A stretch of DNA of 64,000 nt from Crocinitomicaceae bacterium (GCA_021325675.1 JAJTCM010000001.1:124001-188000), one strand, 5' to 3'. Numbered from the stretch's first letter, positions 9,026 through 17,845 are shown. The notes: a model not told the origin generated them from the letters alone. Made by a program: numbers and translations.

Positions 9026-11536
9026 ATGAGCCTCGATTTGTATAAAAAGAAACGTAATTTTTCCAATACGCCCGAACCGGGAGCAGAGAAAGGAAAAAAA
9101 GGACCGAAGCTGACTTTTGTGGTCCAGCGGCATTTTGCCTCGCACCTGCACTATGATTTCAGGCTCGAAATGGAAGGGGTGCTTAAAAGCTGGGCTGTGC
9201 CCAAAGGCCCGTCGATGGTGAGCGGCGAACGCCACCTGGCGGTGATGGTGGAGGACCATCCTTTGCCATACGGCAAGTTTTACGGTGAGATACCGGAAGG
9301 AAACTACGGCGCGGGCACAGTTGAGATTTTTGACAGCGGAACGTATGAACCGCTTGAACCGGCCGCTGATGCAGAGAAATCTTTACTGAAGCAGCTGGAA
9401 AAAGGTGACCTGAAAATTGTCCTGGACGGTACGTACCTGAAAGGCGCATTTGCTTTGGTGCGCATGAACGACGGCAAAAACAAAAACTGGCTGCTGATCA
9501 AAAAAAAGGATGAGTTTGCGCTCAAATCCTTCACCATTGCAGATATCCCGGCGCTCAAATCCCCCGGTAAAAAAAAAGCCCGGACGGAGCCTGAAGCAAA
9601 AGCTGCAGTCAATTTTCAGAAAAAACAAAAAATAAAAACCCTGCCGGTCGGTAAAAGCCTGTTCCGCGAAGATTTTCAGCCTATGCTGGCGCGCCTGAGC
9701 AAGGAAATGTTTGACCGTTCCGACTGGTTTTACGAAATGAAATATGACGGTTACCGCGCACTGGCTGAGATCAATAAAGGAAAAGTTGAGCTGATTTCAA
9801 GAAATGGGAACAGCTTTACGAAATTATACAAGGACCTGGTCAAAGAATTGGAAATCATCAGCGAAGATGTTGTGCTCGACGGGGAAGTTGTAATCGAAAA
9901 CAAGCAGGGAAGAAGCGATTTTCAGCAATTGCAGAATTTCGGGACAACCGGTGAAGGCAAGCTGAAATTTTACGTTTTTGATATCCTTTACCTCAATGGT
10001 CACAGCCTGGAGGATTTTCCGCTGCGGGAACGCAAAGATTTGCTTGATACCTGGTTTAAAAGCTATAAGTTCAGGCAGGTTTTCAATGCACCATATCAGC
10101 TCGGTGGCGGAAAAAAGCTTTTTGCTGATTTAGCTAAAAAAAGCTACGAGGGAATAATCGCCAAAGACCCGGAAAGCTTGTACCGCGGTGGCCGGCGTTC
10201 GGATTCCTGGCTGAAGATCAAAACCGAGCAAAGCGGCGAAGCCATAATTGCAGGGTACACGCTTCCGCAAAACAGCCGGAAATATTTCGGTTCACTGATT
10301 TTGGGCGAATACGAAGGCGATACGCTGAAATACATCGGGAACTGTGGTACCGGGTTTTCGGACGCTTCCCTGAAAGAATTGTATACAGCCTTCGAAAAGC
10401 TTAAAACGAACGACTGTCCTTTTCCCGAAAAGCCGCAAATGTATGGAACGAAAGGAAAGCCTGTCTGGATCTTGCCGGAGCTCGTATGCAACGTGAAATT
10501 TGCGGAACGCACCGAAAGCGACCGCCTGAGGGCGCCTGTTTTTATGGGACTGCGCCTGGATAAAGAAGCTACGGAAGTAGAAGAAGAACAAACGCTGGAA
10601 CAGCAGCAAGCGAAAAGTTTTATGGAAAAAGACCAAATACTGAAGATTTCGGGCAAAAATGTCAAGTGCACGAACCTGACCAAGGTTTACTGGCCCGAAG
10701 AAAAATATACGAAAGGCGATTTAATTGCGTATTATCAATCGGTAGGCAAATACATACTGCCTTACCTCAAAAACCGCCCGCAATCGCTTAACCGCTTCCC
10801 GAACGGGATTTCAGGCTCAAGCTTTTACCAGAAGGACATGGATACGGAACATTTGCCGGAATGGGTGCAAACGTCCAAAATCTATTCCAAATCAAATGAT
10901 ACCGAGCTGGATTATCTCATCTGCAACGACCTGGCAACTTTGGTTTACATGGCAAACCTGGGCTGCATCGAGATCAATCCCTGGCACAGTACCTGGCAGA
11001 AGCCCGATCATCCGACTTACCTGATGCTGGACCTCGACCCGGGAGAGATTTCTTTCGTAGACGTTGTCAATACCGCGCTGGTGATCAAAGAGCTCTGCGA
11101 CGAGATCAAAGCTCCGTGTTACTGTAAAACAAGCGGCGCAACAGGATTGCATGTTTACATTCCGCTGGGAGCGAAATATACGTACGATGAGGTAAAAGCT
11201 TTCGGTGAATTGCTGGCGCTGCTGACGCATAACCGTTTGCCGGATACAACGAGCATTGAGCGCCGCGTGGCAGGCAGGAAAGACAAAATTTACGTGGATT
11301 TTCTCCAGAACCGGAAAGGGCAAACGATCGCCGCTCCCTACAGCGTTCGTCCGCGGGCAATGGCAACGGTTTCTACGCCCTTGCTCTGGGAAGAAGTGAA
11401 CCACAGTCTTTCGCCGCAGCAGTTTACGATCCAAAATACAGTGAAGCGACTGGAAAAAGTGGGCGATTTGTGGAAACCGGTGCTTGGAAAAGGGATTAAC
11501 CTGCAGGCGGTGCTCAAGCTGCTTGAGAAATTGTGA
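9026..11536 (+). CDS. ligD: ATP-dependent DNA ligase D (phosphoesterase-ligase-polymerase)
   Basis: This 836-residue LigD has all three modules in the order 3'-phosphoesterase, ligase, polymerase. The phosphoesterase (about 30-165) has the HFASHLHYDFRLE motif. The adenylating ligase (about 210-510) has the nucleophile Lys239 in KYDGYR, LDGEVVI, GIIAKDP and WLKIK. The primase-like polymerase (about 540-830) begins near YWPEEKYTKGDL and has metal-binding LDLDPGE at 668-674. It seals double-strand breaks together with Ku, trimming 3' ends and filling gaps. All catalytic residues I can check are present. No hairpin terminator follows. The downstream gap contains degenerate direct repeats of an AGATTCG/GAATTTACGAAT type. 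Confidence 0.97.
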   Translation: MSLDLYKKKRNFSNTPEPGAEKGKKGPKLTFVVQRHFASHLHYDFRLEMEGVLKSWAVPKGPSMVSGERHLAVMVEDHPLPYGKFYGEIPEGNYGAGTVEIFDSGTYEPLEPAADAEKSLLKQLEKGDLKIVLDGTYLKGAFALVRMNDGKNKNWLLIKKKDEFALKSFTIADIPALKSPGKKKARTEPEAKAAVNFQKKQKIKTLPVGKSLFREDFQPMLARLSKEMFDRSDWFYEMKYDGYRALAEINKGKVELISRNGNSFTKLYKDLVKELEIISEDVVLDGEVVIENKQGRSDFQQLQNFGTTGEGKLKFYVFDILYLNGHSLEDFPLRERKDLLDTWFKSYKFRQVFNAPYQLGGGKKLFADLAKKSYEGIIAKDPESLYRGGRRSDSWLKIKTEQSGEAIIAGYTLPQNSRKYFGSLILGEYEGDTLKYIGNCGTGFSDASLKELYTAFEKLKTNDCPFPEKPQMYGTKGKPVWILPELVCNVKFAERTESDRLRAPVFMGLRLDKEATEVEEEQTLEQQQAKSFMEKDQILKISGKNVKCTNLTKVYWPEEKYTKGDLIAYYQSVGKYILPYLKNRPQSLNRFPNGISGSSFYQKDMDTEHLPEWVQTSKIYSKSNDTELDYLICNDLATLVYMANLGCIEINPWHSTWQKPDHPTYLMLDLDPGEISFVDVVNTALVIKELCDEIKAPCYCKTSGATGLHVYIPLGAKYTYDEVKAFGELLALLTHNRLPDTTSIERRVAGRKDKIYVDFLQNRKGQTIAAPYSVRPRAMATVSTPLLWEEVNHSLSPQQFTIQNTVKRLEKVGDLWKPVLGKGINLQAVLKLLEKL

Positions 11537-11777
11537 AATTCAAAGATTCGTAGATTCGAAATTCGTAGATTTTTGATCTTAAGCTCAATTTTGCAAAAAA
11601 TGAATTAATTAAACTTCGAATTTACGAATAGCGCAGCAAACGAATACACGAATAGCGCAGCGAATGAATTTACAAATACTTCCAATCCATTTATAAAAAA
11701 ATCCTAAAAAAATATAACACGGATTTTAAGCCCTTGCCGCATATTTGTGTTACAGATTAACAATTAAACCAAATAAG
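11537..11777. repeat. Low-complexity direct repeats downstream of ligD
   Basis: Repeated words (GATTCGTAGATT, ACGAATAGCGCAGC, twice each) occupy about 11545-11665. The rest is AT-rich. A minus-7-like box CATATTTG (11740-11747) probably drives the next gene. No coding capacity was seen. Confidence 0.5.
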
Positions 11778-12218
11778 ATGAAAAGAATAGCAATTTTATT
11801 GTTGCTGGCTGTAGCAGGAAGCTATACAACGGCAAATGCGCAAACCCCGAAAGTAGTTGTGAGCGACAAAACCGGGTGGCACAAAATTGGAGAAACCACT
11901 GTGAGCTTTGAGCGTGAGCGCGACGAGATTTTGGTGATAGGCGCTGACAAATTTGCCCAGCTCCAGTTTAAAGTTACCGAAGCACCGATTGACCTCCGTC
12001 AAATGGAAGTATATTACGAAAACGGTGACAAGCAGCCGGTTACAATCCGTGAAACAGTTAAAGCACCGGGAGAAAGCCGTGTCATTGACCTCAACGGAGG
12101 AGAACGTACCATTAAGAAAATCGTGTTTGAATACAAAACACTTCCGAACCGTAAAGATGATAAAGCCCGCGTAGAAATATGGGGACTTAAAACAAATACG
12201 GACAAAAAGACCAAGTAG
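11778..12218 (+). CDS. Small secreted protein, DUF2541-like
   Basis: The start chosen is the ATG at 11778, which opens a clean signal peptide (MKRIAILLLLAVAGSYTTANA). A longer frame from 11745 only adds a non-signal extension. The mature part of about 125 residues is predicted to be beta-rich. It contains GWHKIGETTVSFERERDEI and ends with a VEIWGL motif, resembling small periplasmic DUF2541 proteins. That family call is tentative. Function is unknown. The promoter is likely the CATATTTG box at 11740, and a strong terminator follows at 12245. It is therefore probably monocistronic. Confidence 0.75.
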   Translation: MKRIAILLLLAVAGSYTTANAQTPKVVVSDKTGWHKIGETTVSFERERDEILVIGADKFAQLQFKVTEAPIDLRQMEVYYENGDKQPVTIRETVKAPGESRVIDLNGGERTIKKIVFEYKTLPNRKDDKARVEIWGLKTNTDKKTK

Positions 12219-12244
12219 TGAAAACTTACTCTTTTATGTCCCGA

Positions 12245-12275
12245 AGCCGTCTTGCTTTACGTAAGGCGGCTTTTT
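12245..12275 (+). terminator. Rho-independent terminator
   Basis: AGCCGTCTT pairs with AAGGCGGCT (one G-U pair) and is followed by TTTT. It closes the DUF2541-like gene. Confidence 0.85.
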
Positions 12276-12309
12276 CAAATCAAACTTTTAACTTCTAAAA
12301 ATAAACCAC

Positions 12310-13035
12310 ATGAATCCGACTCCTGAAACCAAAACAAAAGATGACCTGGGAGGGGTTATCTCCCTGGAATTTATTCCGGGTATTTCACTGAATGACTTTT
12401 GCGCGAAGCATATTGAAAACTATGACCCGCAGCGTTATGATGTGCTCGCGCTCCGTTTCCATTACGGCCAGGAAATGAGCCTCATCGCTTATGCTATCGA
12501 CAACGAATATAGCAGCAAGGATGATGATCCGCTGAAAGGCCCTGTGAAAAAGTTCAAAATCGACAATTTTTCGATCAGCGATATCCTGTCTTATATAACA
12601 GAATGTAATTTTACCATAACAACCGGCCTGCATCCGCTGAAAGATCTCGACCTGATCAACCAGTCGAAGGACGATACGCTGGATATCCGGGAAACTGAAA
12701 CGGAAAAAACCGAGATGAAAACCATGGTTTCCTGTACCAATATGCTGAATAAAATGGGCTTTACCACCCAGTTCAAAGCATTTAAGGCCGGGCTGAAATC
12801 ATTGGATACCGAGCGGGTATATGCTCCGAACCAGGTAAACATTGTGAACTTTTACCGCTTTGAAGGCGAATCCGATCCGGCTGAGAACTCGATCTTGTAC
12901 GCAATCGAAACTTCTGACGGTGAAAAAGGCACCCTGACTGATGCCTATGGGATGTATAACGACGCCCATGTGACCAATTTCATCAAGCAGGTCGAAGAAA
13001 TCCAGAAAAAAATCAACCGCGACGAAACGCTTTAA
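12310..13035 (+). CDS. Hypothetical protein (241 aa)
   Basis: I do not recognise a family. The protein is acidic, soluble and without signal peptide or membrane segment. The first 20 residues look flexible (MNPTPETKTKDDLGG), followed by a mixed alpha/beta body with regular hydrophobic spacing. The C terminus is helical (FIKQVEEIQKKINRDETL). Coding is credible because the frame is long, has a normal ATG, and is isolated between a terminator and another gene. It lies in the stress and repair block before a 56-residue hydrophilic protein and the DUF892 gene, so a stress link is possible but unproven. Confidence 0.7.
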   Translation: MNPTPETKTKDDLGGVISLEFIPGISLNDFCAKHIENYDPQRYDVLALRFHYGQEMSLIAYAIDNEYSSKDDDPLKGPVKKFKIDNFSISDILSYITECNFTITTGLHPLKDLDLINQSKDDTLDIRETETEKTEMKTMVSCTNMLNKMGFTTQFKAFKAGLKSLDTERVYAPNQVNIVNFYRFEGESDPAENSILYAIETSDGEKGTLTDAYGMYNDAHVTNFIKQVEEIQKKINRDETL

Positions 13036-13128
13036 AAGGTTTTTATAAATTTTCGGAGGAAGAATATAACAGATTCCCGGCCTGAAAATCTGAAATTTGT
13101 AAAACAATAACCTCTAATACCTTAAACA

Positions 13129-13299
13129 ATGAAACCAACACAAAAAGACGAGCGCTCGCATGTTCCCCAGGATGAAAAATGGGAGAACCGTGATAAAAGA
13201 AAAGGCGATTCAGCTGACCGCGGAAGCGGGAACTCAGGCGGATCGAACACCGGTGGCAATTCACGCCGGAGAGACGACGAACAAGCGGGCAACCATTAA
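13129..13299 (+). CDS. Short hydrophilic protein (56 aa), unknown
   Basis: This ATG-initiated frame encodes 56 residues beginning MKPTQKDERSHVPQDEKWEN. It is rich in Gly, Ser, Asp, Arg and Lys, with a Gly/Ser/Asn-rich centre and a charged C terminus. It is likely disordered. The stop is directly followed by a long perfect-stem hairpin, which supports a real transcription unit. Similar short charged proteins are common next to stress genes in Bacteroidota, but I cannot name a family. Confidence 0.55.
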   Translation: MKPTQKDERSHVPQDEKWENRDKRKGDSADRGSGNSGGSNTGGNSRRRDDEQAGNH

Positions 13300-13308
13300 A
13301 CAATATCC

Positions 13309-13372
13309 GGAAAGCCGGTGTCTAAACGATTAAGTCCCGTAAACTTGATCAGGTGCCCGGCTTTCCTTCTTC
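13309..13372 (+). terminator. Terminator-like hairpin with long loop
   Basis: GGAAAGCCGG (13309-13318) pairs perfectly with CCGGCTTTCC (13357-13366), with a 38-base loop and a pyrimidine-rich TTCTTC tail. It follows the 56-residue gene. Confidence 0.65.
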
Positions 13373-13394
13373 ACCTTAACTAACATTTAAGCCG

Positions 13395-13520
13395 TATATT
13401 CTATGCCGGTTGTTTCCGGAAATTCCATTTTTATCATAAGATAGACAAACAATTTATAATTTTCAAGGCCGAACTTTGTACACTAAACCAACACTCAGGA
13501 AACAACCGGCATAGAATATA
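13395..13520. repeat. 23-bp perfect inverted repeat flanking 80 bp
   Basis: Bases 13395-13417 are the exact reverse complement of 13498-13520 (core TATGCCGGTTGTTTCC). The enclosed 80 bp contains a minus-7-like box GAACTTTG (13471-13478) that probably drives the DUF892 gene. The right arm would therefore be in its 5' UTR and the left arm upstream of the promoter. It could be a regulator looping site, an mRNA structure or the remains of a small mobile element. Confidence 0.85.
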
Positions 13521-13566
13521 AACAGAATACAAATCAACAAATACCAAACAACAAAAACCAAACAAG

Positions 13567-14115
13567 ATGAAAGCAACAAAAAAAGGAAACGGAATGGAAA
13601 GGTCACTATTGATGACTTTGTTTGAAACTGAATTGAAAGATATCTACTGGGCTGAGAAAGCCTTAACCAAAGCTCTGCCTAAAATGGCTAAAAATGCTAC
13701 TTCTCCCGAGCTGCATGAAGCTTTGCAAAATCACCTCGAAGAAACGGAAGCCCAGGTCGAAAAAGTGGAGCAGGTTTTTGAGATCATCGGCAAGCGCGCC
13801 GTTGGTAAAAAGTGCGAAGCTATGCAGGGCCTGATCTCCGAAGCCGAAGGTATGATGGAAGAAACCGAAAAAGGCCCTCAGCGTGATGCCGCGATTATTT
13901 CGGCTGCACAAAAAGTAGAGCACTACGAAATCGCATCATACGGAACCCTGGCAACTTTTGCTAAAACCCTAGGCCTGGATGACGCAGCAGGGATTTTAGC
14001 CGGAATCCTGGAGGAAGAGAAAAAAGCTGATTTGCTGCTTACTGACATCGCTGTTTCTACAATCAATGTAGAAGCGCTTGAGCTGGAAGAAGGGCAGGAA
14101 GCAGAGGAAGAATAA
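13567..14115 (+). CDS. DUF892 (YciF-type) ferritin-like protein
   Basis: This 182-residue, four-helix ferritin-like protein matches the YciE/YciF (DUF892) family. It has the start LFETELKDIYWAEKALTKALPKM, the repeated E-x-x-H metal-ligand spacing (LQNHLEETEAQV and KVEHYEIASYGTL), and the family's usual length. These proteins are induced by general stress and are thought to bind a di-metal centre; their substrate is unknown. A strongly acidic tail (ELEEGQEAEEE) ends the protein. The leader is unusually A/C-rich and carries one arm of a 23-bp inverted repeat. A terminator follows at 14136. Confidence 0.9.
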   Translation: MKATKKGNGMERSLLMTLFETELKDIYWAEKALTKALPKMAKNATSPELHEALQNHLEETEAQVEKVEQVFEIIGKRAVGKKCEAMQGLISEAEGMMEETEKGPQRDAAIISAAQKVEHYEIASYGTLATFAKTLGLDDAAGILAGILEEEKKADLLLTDIAVSTINVEALELEEGQEAEEE

Positions 14116-14135
14116 TATTACCTACTTACTGTAAA

Positions 14136-14167
14136 GGCTGCCTGATATTGTTTCAGGCAGTCTTTTT
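14136..14167 (+). terminator. Rho-independent terminator
   Basis: GGCTGCCTGA pairs with TTCAGGCAGTC around a short loop, followed by TTTTT. It ends the DUF892 transcript, which argues against the longer frame of the next gene that would start at 14148. Confidence 0.85.
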
Positions 14168-14225
14168 AATTTACAGTCCGCAGCTTGCTGTGTTGAACCT
14201 AAGTGCACCAATAAAACGAAAGATT

Positions 14226-15041
14226 ATGAATTTAGAAGAGAAATACGTCCTGATCACTGGCGGAACCAGTGGGATCGGGTATGAGCTGGCTAAGGTCTTT
14301 GCTCAAAACGGATATAACCTCGTGCTTGTTGCCCGCGACCGTGCGGGGCTGGCGCGTGTAAAAGCTGAAATTGAGGACAGCTCGGATGTGATTGTACAAA
14401 CAATTGTGCAGGATTTGTTTGATTTTGAGAATGCATTCAAAGTTTATAACGAGCTCAGGCAAAAAGAAATCAAGGTCGGGATCCTTGTAAACAATGCAGG
14501 ACATGGCTGTTACGGTGAGTTTGTCGATACGGATATCCGCAAGCAGCTGGGGATTATCCACCTGAACATTTGCAGCCTGGTGGTTCTCACGAAGCTTTTC
14601 CTGGAGGACATGGTTGCCGCTGGTGATGGGAAAATACTCAACCTGTCTTCTATAGCGAGTAAGCTGCCTGGCCCATGGCATTCCGTTTACCACGCAACCA
14701 AAGCCTTTGTGCAATCCTTTACGGAAGCGGTACGCGATGAGGTGAAAGACAAGGGGGTGACTGTAACTGCTTTGCTTCCGGGAGTAACCGATACAGATTT
14801 CTTCCGCAAGGCCGGTATGGAAATGTCGAAAGAAGTGCAGGACCCCGAAAAGATGTCAGATCCGGCAGATGTGGCCAAAGATGGTTACGAAGCCCTGATG
14901 GCGGGAAAGGATATGGTAATTTCAGGTTTCAAAAACAAGGTGAATATCTTCATGAACAAATTTCATACAGATGAGCACAATGCCGAAAACATGGGTAAAA
15001 GACAAGAACCGGTAGATCCCGGAAAAGACAAGGAAAAGTAA
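14226..15041 (+). CDS. SDR family NAD(P)-dependent oxidoreductase
   Basis: The start at 14226 (MNLEEKYVLITGG) is preferred because the longer frame overlaps the upstream terminator. The 271-residue protein has TGGTSGIG near residue 11, NNAG (LVNNAGHGCYGEF), catalytic Ser in NLSSIASKLPG and YHATKAF. The region after the active site (VKDKGVTVTALLPGVTDTDF) is typical of the DltE/YqjQ-like classical SDR branch. The C terminus is a hydrophilic tail rich in Lys and Asp. The substrate is unknown. It lies 20 bases before the DUF6766 gene and is probably cotranscribed with it. Confidence 0.88.
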   Translation: MNLEEKYVLITGGTSGIGYELAKVFAQNGYNLVLVARDRAGLARVKAEIEDSSDVIVQTIVQDLFDFENAFKVYNELRQKEIKVGILVNNAGHGCYGEFVDTDIRKQLGIIHLNICSLVVLTKLFLEDMVAAGDGKILNLSSIASKLPGPWHSVYHATKAFVQSFTEAVRDEVKDKGVTVTALLPGVTDTDFFRKAGMEMSKEVQDPEKMSDPADVAKDGYEALMAGKDMVISGFKNKVNIFMNKFHTDEHNAENMGKRQEPVDPGKDKEK

Positions 15042-15061
15042 ACGATCAAACTGTGTGAGAG

Positions 15062-15724
15062 ATGAAAAAGAAGTATTCCTTTATTTACAGGAACGGGCTG
15101 TCCCTTGCCTTTTTGCTGCTGATGCTTTGCTCACTGGCCGGACAGATCTACAGCGGTTGGCTGGAGCACAACGATTTCCTGGCGGAATACGGGAAGACAC
15201 CGCAAGCGCTTTCGGAATATATGTATAGCGGACATTTTCTGCAGGCAACGTTTGAAAACTGGGAAAGTGAATTTTTCCAGATGGCCCTCTTCGTTATCCT
15301 GACTATTTTCCTGAAGCAGGAAGGCTCATCGGAATCAGGAAAATGCGGGGAAGAAACCTTTGACCCGGCTGAGCTGAAAGCCAAAAAGAATTCGCCCTGG
15401 TCGGTGAAAAAAGGTGGATTTTTCCTCGGGTTCTATAAACATTCACTTTCCATTGTCCTCTTTTTGCTTTTTATTTTGTCTTTTGTGCTGCACTGGTATG
15501 GAAGCTGGCTCGATTTCAATGAGAAAGAATTCCTGGAGGGCAGGCAAGGGACAGTTTTCGCCGATTATTTGTCAAATAAAAAATTCTGGTTTGAATCTTT
15601 CCAGAACTGGCAAAGTGAGTTCCTGTCGATCCTCGCAATTATTTTCCTGTCGATTTACCTGCGGCAGTTCGGTTCTTCACAATCCAAGCCCGTCAATGCA
15701 CCGCATGATCATACCGGAGAGTAG
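15062..15724 (+). CDS. DUF6766 family membrane protein
   Basis: This 220-residue protein consists of two similar halves, each with a pair of transmembrane helices. The halves share the signature [F/Q]xNW[E/Q]SEF: ATFENWESEFFQMALFVILTIFLKQ in the first and QNWQSEFLSILAIIFLSIYLRQ in the second, each followed by G-S-S-x-S. This is characteristic of DUF6766 proteins, often found near stress genes. The function is unknown. The halves are joined by a charged cytosolic linker. A hairpin at 15731-15766 follows. Confidence 0.85.
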   Translation: MKKKYSFIYRNGLSLAFLLLMLCSLAGQIYSGWLEHNDFLAEYGKTPQALSEYMYSGHFLQATFENWESEFFQMALFVILTIFLKQEGSSESGKCGEETFDPAELKAKKNSPWSVKKGGFFLGFYKHSLSIVLFLLFILSFVLHWYGSWLDFNEKEFLEGRQGTVFADYLSNKKFWFESFQNWQSEFLSILAIIFLSIYLRQFGSSQSKPVNAPHDHTGE

Positions 15725-15730
15725 TTTCTT

Positions 15731-15766
15731 TAATCCTCATACTCTAATGTGCAAATATGAGGATTA
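15731..15766 (+). terminator. Hairpin after the DUF6766 gene, within a TAATGTGC-type repeat
   Basis: TAATCCTCATA pairs perfectly with TATGAGGATTA around a 14-base loop. The 3' side has only weak T richness, so terminator function is uncertain. The sequence ATTAGCACATT belongs to a word family seen at other gene ends here. Confidence 0.5.
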
Positions 15767-15782
15767 GCACATTTAAATTTCG

Positions 15783-15790
15783 TATCTTTG
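15783..15790 (+). promoter_or_regulatory. Minus-7 box (TATCTTTG) of the ABC exporter gene
   Basis: Perfect TAnnTTTG, ending 27 bases before the ATG at 15818. Confidence 0.6.
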
Positions 15791-15817
15791 CCAGTTCAAT
15801 TTAACTCGCACTGACCG

Positions 15818-17560
15818 ATGAAATTATTGCTCCAATATCTTAGAAATTATAAGCTCCTCATTTTCCTTGCCTTACTCCTCGCAGCAATTAACCAGACTTT
15901 TTCCCTCCTTGATCCTTACATTTTCGGGAAGATCATTGACCGTTACGCTTCCCGTCCGCAGGATTACCTGCAAAAAGATTTCACCTGGGGCGTTGGAATG
16001 CTGATCCTTGCAGCAATCGGTGTAGCAATGGTAAGCAGGATTGCCAAAGCTTTCCAGGATTATACAACGAGCCTGGTGATCCAGAAATTCGGCGCCAAAA
16101 TCTATACGGACGGATTGAAGCATTCCCTGATGCTGCCTTTCCAGCAATTCGAGGACCAGCGCAGCGGTGAAACCCTCAACGTGCTCCAGAAAGTACGCTC
16201 GGATTCAGAACGTTTTATCTCAAATTTCATCAATATCATGTTTATGTCCCTCGTCGGGATTATTTTCGTCATGGTGTATGCTTTTTCCGTTAAGCCTTTC
16301 CTGGTGCTGGTGTATTTTGTGGCTTCCTTCCTGTTGTTCTTCCTGATTAAATTCCTGAGCAAAAAAATTAAGGAAATTCAGAAGAAAATCGTCAAGGAAA
16401 CGAATATCCTCGCCGGCGCAACTACAGAAAGCTTACGCAACATTGAATTAGTAAAAAGCTTAGGCTTAACCGACCAGGAAATCAACCGCCTGAATATATC
16501 CACGATGAAAATCCTCCAGCTGGAGCTCAAAAAAGTGCGCAGTATCCGAAGTATCAGCTTTATACAAGGAACGCTCGTTAACCTGCTTCGCCAGTCGATC
16601 ATGTTTTTCCTGCTGATGCTGATCTTTTACAAGGAGCTGACAGTGGGCCAGATGATGACGTTGCAGTTTTACTCTTTCTTTATTTTCGGCCCTTTGCAGG
16701 AAGTGGGCAACGTGATCCTGTCCTACCGCGAAGCCGAAGCATCGCTCGACAATTTCAAAACAATCCTCAGCACGCCGGTTGAAGTGCGCCCTGAAAACCC
16801 GATCCAGATCAATCAATTGGAAACTTTTGCTTTCGATGAGGTATATTTCAAGCACAAAAGCAGTGCGGGCAATGCCCTCGAAAATATCAGCTTTGAAGTT
16901 GAGAAAGGCGAAACGATTGCTTTTGTCGGCCCTTCAGGCTCAGGTAAAACGACGCTCGTCAAATTACTCGTTGGCCTTTACAGCCCGGAGCAGGGAAAAG
17001 TGCGCTACAACGGCATTGACTCGCTGAGCCTTGATATCGAAGAAGTGCGTACGCAGGTCGGCTTTGTGACGCAGGATACACAGCTTTTCTCCGGAACGAT
17101 CAAAGACAACCTGCTTTTTGTAAACCCAACGGCCACAGATCAAGAAATTGAGACCGTACTCAACAAAGCGGCTTGTCAGAACCTGCTTGCGCGAAGTGAG
17201 CACGGAATTGATACCGTGATCGGGGAGGGCGGGATGAAAATCTCCGGCGGAGAGAAACAGCGTTTATCGATTGCCCGCGCTTTGCTGCGCAACCCGAAGC
17301 TGATCGTATTTGATGAAGCGACTTCAGCGCTGGATTCCATCACGGAAACTGAAATTACGGATACCATCAAAAATATCGCAGGAACACGCCAGCACATGAT
17401 GGTCCTTATCGCACACAGGCTTTCAACGATTATGCACTCCGACCGGATTTTCGTACTTGAAAAAGGCAAGGTTATTGAAACGGGTACCCACGAGCAGCTT
17501 CTCTCCGAAAAAGGCTTGTACTATGCCATGTGGAGACAGCAGATCGGTGAACGGAGCTAA
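15818..17560 (+). CDS. ABC exporter, fused permease and ATPase
   Basis: This 580-residue half-transporter has an N-terminal six-helix membrane domain (about 1-310) and a C-terminal ATPase. Visible ATPase motifs are Walker A GPSGSGKTT near residue 371, Q-loop VTQDTQLF, signature SGGEKQ near 476, Walker B LIVFDEAT near 497, and the switch His in IAHRLST. This is the MsbA/MDR-like exporter architecture acting as a homodimer in the inner membrane. The substrate (lipid, drug or peptide) cannot be inferred. The gene has its own promoter and a short terminator downstream. It is not obviously linked to the neighbours. Confidence 0.93.
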   Translation: MKLLLQYLRNYKLLIFLALLLAAINQTFSLLDPYIFGKIIDRYASRPQDYLQKDFTWGVGMLILAAIGVAMVSRIAKAFQDYTTSLVIQKFGAKIYTDGLKHSLMLPFQQFEDQRSGETLNVLQKVRSDSERFISNFINIMFMSLVGIIFVMVYAFSVKPFLVLVYFVASFLLFFLIKFLSKKIKEIQKKIVKETNILAGATTESLRNIELVKSLGLTDQEINRLNISTMKILQLELKKVRSIRSISFIQGTLVNLLRQSIMFFLLMLIFYKELTVGQMMTLQFYSFFIFGPLQEVGNVILSYREAEASLDNFKTILSTPVEVRPENPIQINQLETFAFDEVYFKHKSSAGNALENISFEVEKGETIAFVGPSGSGKTTLVKLLVGLYSPEQGKVRYNGIDSLSLDIEEVRTQVGFVTQDTQLFSGTIKDNLLFVNPTATDQEIETVLNKAACQNLLARSEHGIDTVIGEGGMKISGGEKQRLSIARALLRNPKLIVFDEATSALDSITETEITDTIKNIAGTRQHMMVLIAHRLSTIMHSDRIFVLEKGKVIETGTHEQLLSEKGLYYAMWRQQIGERS

Positions 17561-17576
17561 TTCATGTTTTTTGGAT

Positions 17577-17596
17577 CCTGCCTGTCGGCAGACACG
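17577..17596 (+). repeat. 20-bp dispersed repeat, inverted copy at 26505-26524
   Basis: The 20 bases centred on TGTCGGCAGACACG are present in inverted orientation at 26505-26524 with one mismatch. The two copies flank the signalling locus. Confidence 0.75.
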
Positions 17597-17604
17597 GCGC
17601 AAAG

Positions 17605-17632
17605 TCTCCGGGCTTTAATGGAGATATTTTTT
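17605..17632 (+). terminator. Probable terminator of the ABC exporter gene
   Basis: TCTCC and GGAGA form a short stem followed by TATTTTTT. Confidence 0.5.
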
Positions 17633-17693
17633 GCCACGAATTCTCTGCTGCGCAGCCATTAGTAAATCAGTACATTATCCCATTCATTATGCA

Positions 17694-17729
17694 TAAAAAA
17701 CCCGGTTTCCTAGTAGTATGGAAACCGGG
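17694..17729 (-). terminator. Minus-strand intrinsic terminator
   Basis: CCCGGTTTCC (17701-17710) pairs perfectly with GGAAACCGGG (17720-17729). Read on the minus strand it is followed by a run of T. No minus-strand gene ends here, so it may close an unannotated minus-strand RNA that starts near the 84-bp element. Confidence 0.65.
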
Positions 17730-17845
17730 CCTACCTTTTCGTGAATAATAGCACGGGTGGGGATTGAATAACTTTAGCAGCAGTAAGTTATTTATATTTT
17801 CACAGGAACGCTTAAAGCTCCTTATTACTATCTCTACACGCGATA

